Assembly: GCA_017617115.1 (NCBI GenBank)
Contig: JAFZXA010000128.1
Coordinates: 1-39,702, forward strand
Source: Treponema sp.
GTDB lineage: Bacteria; Spirochaetota; Spirochaetia; Treponematales; Treponemataceae
Direction: 5' to 3'
DNA length: 39,702 nt
Shown: positions 16,527-24,444 of the stretch, piece by piece
Position numbering within the stretch: position 1 is the stretch's first letter
Layout: each line of letters begins with the position of its first letter
The notes under the pieces: generated by a model
Seen by the model: the letters and a program-made list of their open reading frames with translations, nothing else
What the model was told of the DNA's origin: nothing
Database searches by the model: none
Translations under genes and position numbers: made by a program

Positions 16527-17510
16527 TTATCTTTTACCGTCTGCACTGTAAAGATAATCGAAGTAATCCATGCTTGTGCTCAAGGTTGCAGGGTAATCTT
16601 TAAGATTATTCTTGTAAGATTCCATGCTCTTCCAGAATGTGTAGAATTCCGGATCCTTGTTGTAAGCCTGAGCATAAATTGCGGCAGCTTCGGCATCGGC
16701 ATTACCTTTGATTTCCTCAGATTTGCGGTATGCTTCAGAAGCAATTGTACGTTTGTCGCTTTCAAGACGACCAAGCCATTCTGCTTTTTTACCTTCACCA
16801 AGTGAACGGTAAGCCTGAGCAACCTGGTTTCGGTCCTTAATCATACTGTTATAAACAGATTCATTAAGTTCATCAGAATATTTTACCTGGCGTGGTACAA
16901 TATCAATAAGTTCAATTCCGTAGCCTGCAATTTCGGCACGTGCTTTTTCTGCCATCTGCTTGCAAAGAACATTACGACCTTTTGTTACAACTTCGTTAGT
17001 TGTGTCTGCATTAACAAGATTGTTGATTTCGATTGTTTCTTCATCTGTCTGTTCTTCAGCCTTTGTCTCATTGATTATGTTTGAAGAACGAACAATTTCA
17101 CTCATGCGGTTCTGTGTAATTACAGTGCGGCATGATGAATCTATAATATCAGACAACTTGTTGTAAGAGTTTGCAAGAGTCTGGAAGTTCTTATAGAAAG
17201 CTTCAGGGTCGGTAATGCGCCAGCGTGAAGTTGTATCTACAATAATATACTGATTTTCCTTTGTAGGAATGCGCTGTTCATCACCGTCGAGAGACAAAAT
17301 GAGCTTTGGATATTCAATTACATGATCAAGGAAAGGAACCTTAAAATGAAGACCTGCATCTGTGTGCGAAGCTACAATTTTACTGAATCGAGTTACAACA
17401 ACCTGAGTTCCTTCATTTACAATGTAAAGTGGTCCTGCGGCAAGAAAAAGTACCACAAGGACAACAATAGTAATAAGCCATCCAATAAATCTTTTCATTG
17501 CTTTATTCAT
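16527..17510 (-). CDS. hflC: HflC, SPFH-domain membrane protein
   Basis: This 327-residue band-7/SPFH protein has an N-terminal membrane anchor (about 8-28) followed by the SPFH domain ('YIVNEGTQVVVTRFSKIV', 'AGLHFKVPFLDHVIEYPK', 'IVDTTSRWRITDP'). The coiled coil with the Ala/Glu-rich segment 'RKSEEIKGNADAEAAAIYA' at about 265-283 is typical of HflC. With HflK it forms the large cap that encloses and regulates the FtsH protease. The start has AGGAGG eight bases upstream, and hflK stops just before it, so the two are translationally linked. A Glu/Thr-rich insertion at about 148-165 ('EEQTDEETIEINN') seems longer than in E. coli HflC. Confidence 0.92.
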   Translation of the reverse strand: MNKAMKRFIGWLITIVVLVVLFLAAGPLYIVNEGTQVVVTRFSKIVASHTDAGLHFKVPFLDHVIEYPKLILSLDGDEQRIPTKENQYIIVDTTSRWRITDPEAFYKNFQTLANSYNKLSDIIDSSCRTVITQNRMSEIVRSSNIINETKAEEQTDEETIEINNLVNADTTNEVVTKGRNVLCKQMAEKARAEIAGYGIELIDIVPRQVKYSDELNESVYNSMIKDRNQVAQAYRSLGEGKKAEWLGRLESDKRTIASEAYRKSEEIKGNADAEAAAIYAQAYNKDPEFYTFWKSMESYKNNLKDYPATLSTSMDYFDYLYSADGKR

Positions 17511-17523
17511 TTGTGCGCCCTCC

Positions 17524-18483
17524 TTAGTCCTTAAGATTTTTTACAGGAACTAGGTTTTCAAGTTCGCTGTCGATGAGAGTAGGTTTGTTTTCGCTTCCAA
17601 AAATCTCATCCATTGTTTCTAGATAAATTCGTTCTTTTGTAACTTTAGGAGAACGCTTATATTCTTCGTAAACTGCATCGAATCGGGCAACATCACCTTT
17701 TGCCATGTTTACACGCTCTGCAGCATAACCTTCGGCAACCTGAATCTGGCGGTCAGCTTCACCCTGTGCCTTAGGAATTTCGGCATTGTAAGATTCCTTA
17801 CCTTCGTTTATAAAGCGCTTCATATCCTGGCTTGCTTTGTTTACGTCTTCAAAAGCAGCCTGAACTTCGGCAGGCGGAACAACGTTCTGAAGCTGTACTG
17901 TAGTTACGTTTATTCCAAGTCCAAGAGCCTTGTACTGCTCATTCATCATGTCCTGAGCAAGATTCTGGATTGTTGAACGTTCAGAGCTCATTACAGCTAA
18001 AATTGCACGGTCACCAACAAGTGTATTGATTACAGAACGTGAAATATCGCGGATTGTCTGTTCTTTTTCATAAACACGGAAGAGCCACTGGTATGGATCT
18101 ACAACCTTGTACTGAATAATCCATTCAACATCTACAATGTTCAGGTCACCGGTGAGCATTTCTGATTCTTCATAAATGTTGTTTTTATATTCGTTGTTAC
18201 GGCCGGCTTTTACAGTTTTAAAACCAAACTGTTCTGCACGGACAGTAGAAATATCTACATTGTAGTTTTTGTCAATTCCAAACGGAAGCTTTATGTGAAG
18301 TCCAGGTCCCACAGTAGTGGTGTATTTACCAAAACGTGTGATAACTGCATTTTCAGTTTCATCTACAATATAAAAGCTTGAAAATCCTGCCACAACTGCA
18401 AGGGCAAGGATAATCATCCAGATAAAGAAAGACGGTTTAATAAGTCGTCGTTTCTTAGCAGGTTTGATGTTTTCTTCTGCCAT
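17524..18483 (-). CDS. hflK: HflK, SPFH-domain membrane protein
   Basis: This 319-residue partner of HflC has a short Lys-rich cytoplasmic N-terminus, one membrane helix (about 18-38), then the SPFH domain ('ENAVITRFGKYTTTVGPGLH', 'VDVEWIIQYKV'), with the typical 'NVTTVQLQNVVPPAEVQAAF' at about 195-214 and an Ala/Glu coiled coil. E. coli HflK is longer, with a Gly-rich N-terminal tail that is missing here. I chose ATG 18483 (MAEENIK) because AAGGAG sits 10 bases upstream; the longer frame from 18513 starts before this site. A dispersed palindromic repeat lies in its presumed 5' leader. Confidence 0.9.
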   Translation of the reverse strand: MAEENIKPAKKRRLIKPSFFIWMIILALAVVAGFSSFYIVDETENAVITRFGKYTTTVGPGLHIKLPFGIDKNYNVDISTVRAEQFGFKTVKAGRNNEYKNNIYEESEMLTGDLNIVDVEWIIQYKVVDPYQWLFRVYEKEQTIRDISRSVINTLVGDRAILAVMSSERSTIQNLAQDMMNEQYKALGLGINVTTVQLQNVVPPAEVQAAFEDVNKASQDMKRFINEGKESYNAEIPKAQGEADRQIQVAEGYAAERVNMAKGDVARFDAVYEEYKRSPKVTKERIYLETMDEIFGSENKPTLIDSELENLVPVKNLKD

Positions 18484-18508
18484 CTTGATACTCTCCTTTT
18501 GGGGAAAT

Positions 18509-18535
18509 GTCATCCCGAACTTGTTTCGGGATCTC
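18509..18535. repeat. Dispersed palindromic repeat (HPELVSGS type)
   Basis: GTCATCCCGAACTTG followed by TTTCGGGATCTC has a perfect eight-base stem ATCCCGAA / TTCGGGAT around a five-base loop (18512-18532). This is the same wording as a short palindrome scattered through many bacterial genomes and often mis-translated as HPELVSGS or EIPKQVRDD. Here it lies between hflK and the divergent gene at 18604. Confidence 0.75.
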
Positions 18536-18590
18536 TTTTAAAGATAATAAGAAAATTAAAAAAAAACAACAAAAAACGAGCTTTATGGGG

Positions 18591-18596
18591 TATAAT
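18591..18596 (+). promoter_or_regulatory. -10 box of the 18604 gene
   Basis: A perfect TATAAT ends eight bases before ATG 18604, and there is no Shine-Dalgarno. No good -35 is seen. Confidence 0.55.
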
Positions 18597-18603
18597 ATAT
18601 AGT

Positions 18604-19263
18604 ATGGAAAAGAAAATAAACGAAAAAAAATCACTCCTGCGCCAAGCAGAAAGGGTAGAACGACAGCCAAGACCTCGCCGTCAGCATTCAGTTTTTTCTG
18701 GCATTCTTACAAAAATCATTATTATTCTGTTTTTAATAATGATTCTGGCTTGTGGAGGTTTTTATGCCTATTATACTATTACAAAGAAACTAACTCCAAA
18801 AACAGAATCGAATATTTCTATAGTTACCACTCAATTATCATTATGTCAGGAGTTAGTAACAGCAAAATATCATTACAGCGACATAATTGCAATAAATAAA
18901 AAAATCGGGCTTTCAAAAAGTCTTAGCCTGGTAAAATATTCTGGAGTAATTAGAATAGGTATTCCGGATATTGTAAATTGTGATTTTGAAATCTTTAATG
19001 AAGGAAAATCGCTAAGAATAAAGATTCCGGATGTTGAAATTCTTGGAAATGATATAACAGGGCAGGAAGTATTTGATGAAAATCAAAGTATTTTTGTTCC
19101 AATAACAACAGACGAAGTATTTTCAAAAATCCAGGAATCAAAGGATAAAACTCTTGACGAACTTATAAATGACGGAATTTTAAAAGAAGCCCGAGAGAAT
19201 GCCAAAAAAGTAATTCAGAGTATAATGCTGAGTGCCGGTTTTGAAGAAGTGATTGTGGTTTAG
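18604..19263 (+). CDS. Single-pass membrane protein with DUF4230-like exported domain
   Basis: This 219-residue protein has a basic cytoplasmic N-terminus (1-35, many Lys and Arg), one membrane helix (about 36-60) and an exported alpha/beta domain ('LSLCQELVTAKYHYSDIIA' at about 77-95, 'IPDVEILGNDITGQEVFDEN'). The layout (anchor, then 'E-L-x-T-x-x-Y-x-Y' helix, then a 'VRIGIPD' strand) resembles DUF4230 proteins, but this is from memory. I chose ATG 18604 because the longer frame from 18499 reads through the palindromic repeat and the promoter. It converges on the CBM48-like gene, with a large hairpin between them. Confidence 0.7.
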   Translation: MEKKINEKKSLLRQAERVERQPRPRRQHSVFSGILTKIIIILFLIMILACGGFYAYYTITKKLTPKTESNISIVTTQLSLCQELVTAKYHYSDIIAINKKIGLSKSLSLVKYSGVIRIGIPDIVNCDFEIFNEGKSLRIKIPDVEILGNDITGQEVFDENQSIFVPITTDEVFSKIQESKDKTLDELINDGILKEARENAKKVIQSIMLSAGFEEVIVV

Positions 19264-19283
19264 ATAATAATAGAAGTAATTCG

Positions 19284-19355
19284 CCCCGAAGCCCGTCTGT
19301 CAACACGCAAACTCCCTCTTCGCCCTGTTTGCGTGGTGGCAGACGGGCTTTGGGG
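19284..19355. terminator. Large bipartite hairpin between convergent genes
   Basis: A 16-pair outer stem (19284-19299 with 19340-19355, one G-T) encloses a nine-pair perfect inner stem CACGCAAAC / GTTTGCGTG (19304-19312 with 19327-19335). It may act as a bidirectional terminator, although no long T-run follows directly. It is longer than a normal terminator and may be another palindromic repeat. Confidence 0.7.
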
Positions 19356-19378
19356 TATATTAGATTTAGTTTTAGTTT

Positions 19379-20107
19379 TTAATCTACCACAATCACTGAC
19401 GCACTGCGCCCATCAAGCGTAAATGCTTTTTCGGGATTCGTGTTGTCGAGTATTGGGGTTAGTCCAATATAATAGTTATAGTAATATTTTCCTGTTGGAA
19501 GTGGCAGACTCAGCTCGTAAAAGCCCGGAGAAGTTTCTTCAAGAGTGTAAATCCATGGATCCCAGTTTGTAAAGGTGCCTGCAAGGTGTAAATCAAGACC
19601 TTCTTCACCCTTGTAAATGAAGCGGACAGAGTCTTCCTTTGTTTTTTCTGTGTATTCGTAGATTGTTCCAAGATTATCAACCTTTGAAAAGTACAGATTT
19701 ACACTGTCATCGTATTCTTTATTCGGATTAAGCGGATCTGTAGTCCAAAGTCCGTCCATAATCAGGCGATATTTGATTGTCTGAATCTTGTGTTTTCGCT
19801 CGTAGCAATAGAACAGGTGTACGGGAGTTTTGTTTCCGTCTGCATCGACCTTCATAAGAACCTGGAATGGATGAATTGTCTGATAGTTTTCAAAATCAAA
19901 CGCAATTCCAACACTGCGATAATCTACATCTGCCGTGAAAATAATATAATCTTCAGTGACAATTGGAGCGCAGGGCTCATCAATTTCGTGAATTAATTTG
20001 TCGAGTTCAAATGGCTGATATACAATTTCTTTTTCTTTTGCAGCGACAGTGCCACAAAGGCCAACCGCAATCAGCGCCACCATAGCGAAAAATTTACACT
20101 TGTTCAT
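19379..20107 (-). CDS. Secreted protein with tandem CBM48/AMPK-type domains
   Basis: This 242-residue exported protein has a signal peptide (1-21, ending AVAA-like before KEKE). The C-terminal domain (about 160-242) is a clear AMPK/isoamylase-N type carbohydrate-binding fold: 'LHLAGTFTNWDPW', 'GFYELSLPLPTGKYYYNYYI' and 'DGRSASVIVVD'. The middle part (about 60-145, 'FDFENYQTIHPFQVLM', 'YRLIMDGLWTTDP') looks like a second, diverged copy. No catalytic domain is attached. I chose ATG 20107 (MNKCKFF) because it starts a signal peptide; the longer frame from 20227 would read through structured element A. A periplasmic glycan-binding role is inferred. It is the second stand-alone CBM48 protein in the window. 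Confidence 0.75.
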   Translation of the reverse strand: MNKCKFFAMVALIAVGLCGTVAAKEKEIVYQPFELDKLIHEIDEPCAPIVTEDYIIFTADVDYRSVGIAFDFENYQTIHPFQVLMKVDADGNKTPVHLFYCYERKHKIQTIKYRLIMDGLWTTDPLNPNKEYDDSVNLYFSKVDNLGTIYEYTEKTKEDSVRFIYKGEEGLDLHLAGTFTNWDPWIYTLEETSPGFYELSLPLPTGKYYYNYYIGLTPILDNTNPEKAFTLDGRSASVIVVD

Positions 20108-20160
20108 ATTGTCTCTATCGGCAGAATAAAAAAAATGTTTATAACTAAATGCAATCAGGT

Positions 20161-20376
20161 GGAAAAAATCGCGGAGTAACAAAATTATGTAGAAAAAAAA
20201 TAGCTCCCAGGCGAATTGCGGATGCAAAACCAGGGGTTCACCCCTTACGCGCTGAAGTACCCCCGTAATTATATACGTTGCCGCTCACGCGGCAGTACTT
20301 CAGAGCGTTTTTGCCTCCACAACCCGCCTTCCGCTATTTTTTTTTAGCTTCATTCACATAACTCCGCGATTTTTCC
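20161..20376 (+). repeat. Structured palindromic element, copy A (216 bp)
   Basis: Outer arms GGAAAAAATCGCGGAG (20161-20176) and CTCCGCGATTTTTCC (20362-20376) bound nested stems: AAATAGC / GCTATTT (20198-20204 with 20333-20339), GGCGAATTG with CAACCCGCC, GCAAAA with TTTTTGC, hairpin GGGG-TTCA-CCCC (20233-20244), stem CTGAAGTAC / GTACTTCAG (20252-20260 with 20295-20303), and hairpin GCCGC-TCAC-GCGGC (20280-20293). Copy B keeps every one of these pairings with different bases. Confidence 0.8.
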
Positions 20377-20512
20377 CAACTCATTCATAAGATTCCGCGC
20401 ATTTTTTCAACCCCGGTCCATTTAGGCATACTCTTTTTATTTTATTCCACCAAAATAGGCCTCTTTTTATATAAACAAGTGTAAATATTCGTATTAAAAC
20501 CAGAAGATACTT

Positions 20513-20727
20513 GAAAATATGCACGGAGCCTTATGTAGGAATTGAAAAAATCGCGGAAGGCGGGTTGGGAAGCCAAAAACATTCAGTCGTGCTGCCGCGT
20601 AAGCGGCAAACGTCTATACGTTCCAAGGCACGACTGCATGTAGCGGGTCAACCCGCGGTTTTGGATTCACAATCCGACTGGGAGCGATTTTTTTAAATGC
20701 TGGCATATTCTCTCCGTGCATATTTTC
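20513..20727 (-). repeat. Structured palindromic element, copy B (215 bp, inverted)
   Basis: Perfect 16-bp outer arms GAAAATATGCACGGAG (20513-20528) and CTCCGTGCATATTTTC (20712-20727) bound the same nested plan as copy A, read on the opposite strand: stem CAGTCGTGC / GCACGACTG (20584-20592 with 20628-20636), hairpin GCCGC-GTAA-GCGGC (20594-20607), hairpin GCGGGT-CA-ACCCGC (20643-20656), CCAAAAA with TTTTGG, and AAATCGC / GCGATTT. Shared primary blocks include GCTCCCA, CAAAACC, ACGCGGCAG and CAACCCGCCTTCCGC. Confidence 0.8.
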
Positions 20728-20798
20728 CTATTAAATACTTTTTTTTCTAAAGTACTTTAATTATTTTTCCGTTTATATAATATAAGAAGAAGTATACT

Positions 20799-20827
20799 TG
20801 TATTTTGGTGGAATAAAGGGGTAAAAT
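20799..20827 (+). promoter_or_regulatory. Promoter of the 20836 gene
   Basis: TTGTAT (20799-20804), 17 bases, TAAAAT (20822-20827). The -10 ends eight bases before the ATG, so the transcript would be leaderless or nearly so. AAGG directly before the ATG is too close to act as a normal Shine-Dalgarno. Confidence 0.6.
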
Positions 20828-20835
20828 AAAAAGGT

Positions 20836-23800
20836 ATGCCGGGCTTAAGTCAACTTAAACAATTCAACAAAGATATTCAGTCTCTTGGTGATGAAATCAC
20901 TTTGCGTGCACAGCGTGGTGAAAAACCAGTTGTTGTGCCTATTCCTAAAGGAATTACTGTAGAAGATGATTCAGAAGATTTTGTACTTGGAATGCCCGAT
21001 AACCCTAAGGCTGTAGATAATTCAAATGTTGACGAAGACCTTTCAGAAATAACCGGAATGACTTCTGGCGGCACTGGCAAAAAAGAAGACGGGGACGCTG
21101 CTCCATCTTTTGAAGCTCCAGACATGTCATCACTTTTGGCCCCTGTAGATTTAGGCGGAGATTCCTCAGATGAAGGAATGCCGGACTTGTCTGCCTTTGC
21201 AGATGAACCAATTGCCGAAGAACAACCCGAAGAAATTGAAGAAGAACCAGAAGAAATTTCTGTTGCCGATATGGGACTTGAAGCACTTCTTGCAGGCGCA
21301 GGCTTTGATGGAACAGAAGGTACAGGAGAAGTGCCTGAACCAGAGCCGGAAGAAGAACCAGAACCTGCTGTAGATGATCTTCCTGTAGATTCAACTGGTC
21401 CCGAAGAACCTCTTCCATTTGAAACAGCTGCTTCAGAAGAGCCTTTACCTTTTGATGTAACTCCTTCTGAACCAGCTCCAGACCCATTTGCAATTCCAGA
21501 TATCCCGGATACTCCTGCATTCCCTGAAGAACCAATTGAAGATTTTTCAGAAGCTGCACCTGTTGAAGATTTTGCGTCACCGGAACCAGTCGAAGATTTT
21601 GAATCACCAGAGCCGGTTGAAGATTTTGAAACAGCAGAATCTTCAGATACTGTAGAAGATTTTGAATCTACTTCCCCAGTAGAGGACTTTGAGGCAGCAG
21701 AGCCAGTTGAAGATTTTGAGTCTCCAGAGCCGATTGAAGATTTTGAAACCGCTGAATCTGCTGAGCCAGTTGAAGATTTTGACACTGCGCAACCATCAGA
21801 AGCAGTTGATGATTTTGAAGCTGTAGAGCCAATAGAAGATTTTGAAGCTGCCGAACCTGCAGAACCAGCACAAGCAGACGAACTTGGTGAACTTGGAGAC
21901 CTTGATAGTCTTGATGACCTTGAAGATCTTGGTGGTGGTCTTGAAGAGCCAGCTGCTCCGTCAGATGATTTTGGCAACGAAGACTTTGATAATGAAGATT
22001 CAGGAAATGAAGAAACTGCTGCAGAACCATCTGTTTCTGATTTGTTTAATGCAGGCGATGTAGAGCTTCCAGATATGAATTCCGCTCTTGAAGAAATACC
22101 TGATGATGAAGGTTCCGAGAGTGGTCTTGAAAGCTTTGATGATGTTGGAGACTTTGGCGAAGAGTCAGAAGGCGGTCAGGAAGGTGAAGAATCAAATGAA
22201 CCTTTAGAAACCTTTGATACAACCGGCATGGACGATATGGATTTTGGTATTCAAGATACCGATGCCCAGCTTAGCGTAGATACCGGTTCTGATGATTTTG
22301 AGCTCGATAACGGAAACATCAGTATGGAAGGTTCAGATTTTGAAATTCCGGGCTTTTCTGATGTACAATCTGCACCGGCTGTTCCAAAATCCTCAAAGAA
22401 AACAAAAGGACTTGATGAACCAGACTTTACAGGTGCACTTCCAGGAAACGAGCTTCCTCCAAATACCTTAAGCGATGAACAGTATAAACAGTTCCTCAAA
22501 AACTTAAATGAATATCCTCTGAATGTTCGTCTTGCCTTTGAAGACCTTATTGTACAGGATGAATTTACAGATGATGCTGAATTTGAAATCATAGAAAAAA
22601 TCCTCAAGAAAGCTCCTGCACGTCAGGTTGCTTCAACTCTTGAGAAAATGCTCGATATTTCTATTCCAGTTCCTCGTGATTTTGAACACAGAACTGCCGA
22701 AGAATATGAAGCATATAAAAAATCCCTTTCTTATCAGTTAAGAAATAAAGTTCTTCCTGGTATTCTTATGACAGCACTTTTGCTGCTTGTTTCATGGGGA
22801 CTTTTCAACTTTACAAAGAACTGTATTTACATACCGGCAAAAGCAAGCAAACTCTACAAACAGGGTTACGCACTTTTACAGGCCGATGAATATGTTCAGT
22901 CTCAGATAAAATTCGATGAAGCTGCAACTTATCAGCTTAAGAAAAAATGGTTCTTTAATTATGCACGTGGTTATCGTGATCATAAGCAATATCAGCGAGC
23001 AGCAGATATATATAGTAAGATTTTGATTTATTTTAATCATGATAAGGCTGCAGGACTTGAATATGCAAACATGGAGCTTTACGACCTTGCAAATTATGAA
23101 CGTGCCGAAGAAATAACCCGTCGTGAAGTTCTTGATTATCATGTAAACGATGCAGACGGTATTCTTATGCTTGGTGATGTATTCCTTGAGTGGGGTACCG
23201 AAAAAGATCCTTCAAAGCTTGACCTTGCAAAAGAACAGTACATGATTCTTATTCAGCTTTACAAGGCAAATGATTTATATAACTCTCGTCTTATGCGTTA
23301 TTACATGAGAAGTGATAACTTCCAGCAGGTTTTGAACTATCGAAAGATGTTTGAAGAAAATAAAAAATCAAAGCTTGCTGCCGAAGACTGGACAGAGCTT
23401 GGCGGATATCTGCTTGGAAAACTTTATGGCCCGATTGCTCCTTCTGAAGAATATCTGCGCTACCAGATTGAAGGTCTTCTTAAACTTCTCATCAAAGCAA
23501 AAGATATGGACGAAACAAATCCTATTGCCTGGTATAATCTTGGAAACTATTATGTTCAGACAAATGACAGCATAGCAAATATTGATTACTCGCTCAAAAA
23601 AGCACTTGAATGCTTTAATAAAGCACCTCAGCTTAAAAAACGCGATATTTACAAATACATAGACTCATACAGACTCCTTGGTGAAAATTATCTGCTTACA
23701 AATGAATACCTTCAGGCACAGGAGCAGTTCACTCAGGGAATTACACTTTATACAACCGAAAAAGAAAATGCCGGCTTTGAAGGTAACGAACAGATTGGAC

Positions 23801-24444
23801 TTTTGTATTCAGACCTTGGAAACATAAACTACACTGTTGCCGGCGACTATGAAACTGCTGCAAAGAACTACAAGAATGCAGTTGCTCTTGGTTATGATAA
23901 TTCAAAAATCCGCTACAGACTTGGTTACATAAGCTACCGTGCAAAGAATTATCTTGAAGCACTTGGTTCATTTATGAAAGCAGGAGAAGGCATTAAAAAA
24001 GAAAGAAATCTTCTTCTTGCAATGGCAAATACCTTGAGCCTTAGAAATGATGATTATGCAGCAGAAGGCTATTATGAACAGCTTATTGCTGAGCTTGATA
24101 ATGAAATTGTTGAAAAGGGTGGTACAGTATTCCCTCAGACAGACGATGCAGGCTATGATCTTGTAACAACTTATCTTTATGCCGCAAATAATTATGGTGT
24201 AACTCTTTATAGACTTGCAAAACGAACAGGCAACAGTCAGAAAAATGCACAGGCAATTGTTCAGTTCCAGCAGTCATTGCGCGCCTGGGATTCTCTTACC
24301 CGAGACCAGAAAACTTTAGTTCGCCTCGATGGAAGTAATCTTGCACAGGAAAACATCAAGTATATTACTCATCCTGTAACCGAGTTTGAACCGGCAATTT
24401 ATCTTGAAATACCAAAGAATCTAACGGAAAATGAGGGACTCTAA
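20836..24444 (+). CDS. Acidic-repeat, single-TM, TPR protein (flagellar collar FlcA-like)
   Basis: This 1202-residue protein has a conserved start ('MPGLSQLKQFNKDIQSLGDE'), followed by an extremely acidic region (about 40-530). Within it, 11 tandem copies of a (P/T/A)(V/I)(E/D)DF-centred unit of about 9-12 residues lie between residues 232 and 340. A membrane helix at about 640-662 ('ILMTALLLLVSWGLFNFT') is followed by many TPR helices (about 675-1190). The order, acidic cytoplasmic part then TM then periplasmic TPR, and the N-terminus resemble the spirochaetal periplasmic-flagella collar protein (FlcA/BB0326 type); I assign this with moderate confidence from memory. Such proteins scaffold the collar around the flagellar motor. 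The next gene overlaps it by 14 bases. Confidence 0.8.
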   Translation: MPGLSQLKQFNKDIQSLGDEITLRAQRGEKPVVVPIPKGITVEDDSEDFVLGMPDNPKAVDNSNVDEDLSEITGMTSGGTGKKEDGDAAPSFEAPDMSSLLAPVDLGGDSSDEGMPDLSAFADEPIAEEQPEEIEEEPEEISVADMGLEALLAGAGFDGTEGTGEVPEPEPEEEPEPAVDDLPVDSTGPEEPLPFETAASEEPLPFDVTPSEPAPDPFAIPDIPDTPAFPEEPIEDFSEAAPVEDFASPEPVEDFESPEPVEDFETAESSDTVEDFESTSPVEDFEAAEPVEDFESPEPIEDFETAESAEPVEDFDTAQPSEAVDDFEAVEPIEDFEAAEPAEPAQADELGELGDLDSLDDLEDLGGGLEEPAAPSDDFGNEDFDNEDSGNEETAAEPSVSDLFNAGDVELPDMNSALEEIPDDEGSESGLESFDDVGDFGEESEGGQEGEESNEPLETFDTTGMDDMDFGIQDTDAQLSVDTGSDDFELDNGNISMEGSDFEIPGFSDVQSAPAVPKSSKKTKGLDEPDFTGALPGNELPPNTLSDEQYKQFLKNLNEYPLNVRLAFEDLIVQDEFTDDAEFEIIEKILKKAPARQVASTLEKMLDISIPVPRDFEHRTAEEYEAYKKSLSYQLRNKVLPGILMTALLLLVSWGLFNFTKNCIYIPAKASKLYKQGYALLQADEYVQSQIKFDEAATYQLKKKWFFNYARGYRDHKQYQRAADIYSKILIYFNHDKAAGLEYANMELYDLANYERAEEITRREVLDYHVNDADGILMLGDVFLEWGTEKDPSKLDLAKEQYMILIQLYKANDLYNSRLMRYYMRSDNFQQVLNYRKMFEENKKSKLAAEDWTELGGYLLGKLYGPIAPSEEYLRYQIEGLLKLLIKAKDMDETNPIAWYNLGNYYVQTNDSIANIDYSLKKALECFNKAPQLKKRDIYKYIDSYRLLGENYLLTNEYLQAQEQFTQGITLYTTEKENAGFEGNEQIGLLYSDLGNINYTVAGDYETAAKNYKNAVALGYDNSKIRYRLGYISYRAKNYLEALGSFMKAGEGIKKERNLLLAMANTLSLRNDDYAAEGYYEQLIAELDNEIVEKGGTVFPQTDDAGYDLVTTYLYAANNYGVTLYRLAKRTGNSQKNAQAIVQFQQSLRAWDSLTRDQKTLVRLDGSNLAQENIKYITHPVTEFEPAIYLEIPKNLTENEGL

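Larger units (their letters stand above)
20108..20835. other. 728-bp non-coding region with two structured elements
   Basis: No supported ORF is present. In order it holds the upstream region of the 20107 gene, structured element A (20161-20376), a diverged inverted copy of the 20836 promoter and start (20425-20457), element B in opposite orientation (20513-20727), and the promoter of the 20836 gene. A roughly 32-base imperfect direct repeat occurs at about 20351-20415, with a TCCGCG core before T-runs. Confidence 0.8.
20425..20840. repeat. Inverted duplication of promoter and start region
   Basis: The left arm 20425-20457 (GGCATACTCTTTTTATTTTA then TTCCACCAAAATA) is the near reverse complement of 20802-20840, the promoter and ATGCC start of the 20836 gene. 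The left arm lacks about seven bases (GGGGTAA region). The arms enclose element B. Confidence 0.7.

Noticed and set aside
18499-18603. N-terminal extension of the 18604 gene (reads HPELVSGS)
   Set aside because: It translates the dispersed palindrome and the promoter; the real start is ATG 18604 after TATAAT.
20108-20227. N-terminal extension of the 20107 gene
   Set aside because: It would translate the arm of element A; the internal ATG starts a typical signal peptide.
20161-20727. Elements A and B as integron attC sites
   Set aside because: attC sites exist in some Treponema, but these have three-way junctions rather than a single bulged hairpin, no clear RYYYAAC/GTTRRRY ends, no cassette ORF between them and no integrase in the window.
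20161-20727. Retron or group II intron RNA
   Set aside because: No reverse transcriptase is encoded anywhere in the window.
20877-21977. A 366-residue reverse-strand ORF rich in Ser and Gly
   Set aside because: It is antisense to the acidic repeat region of the collar-like protein; its low-complexity composition is the complement of GAA/GAT-rich codons.
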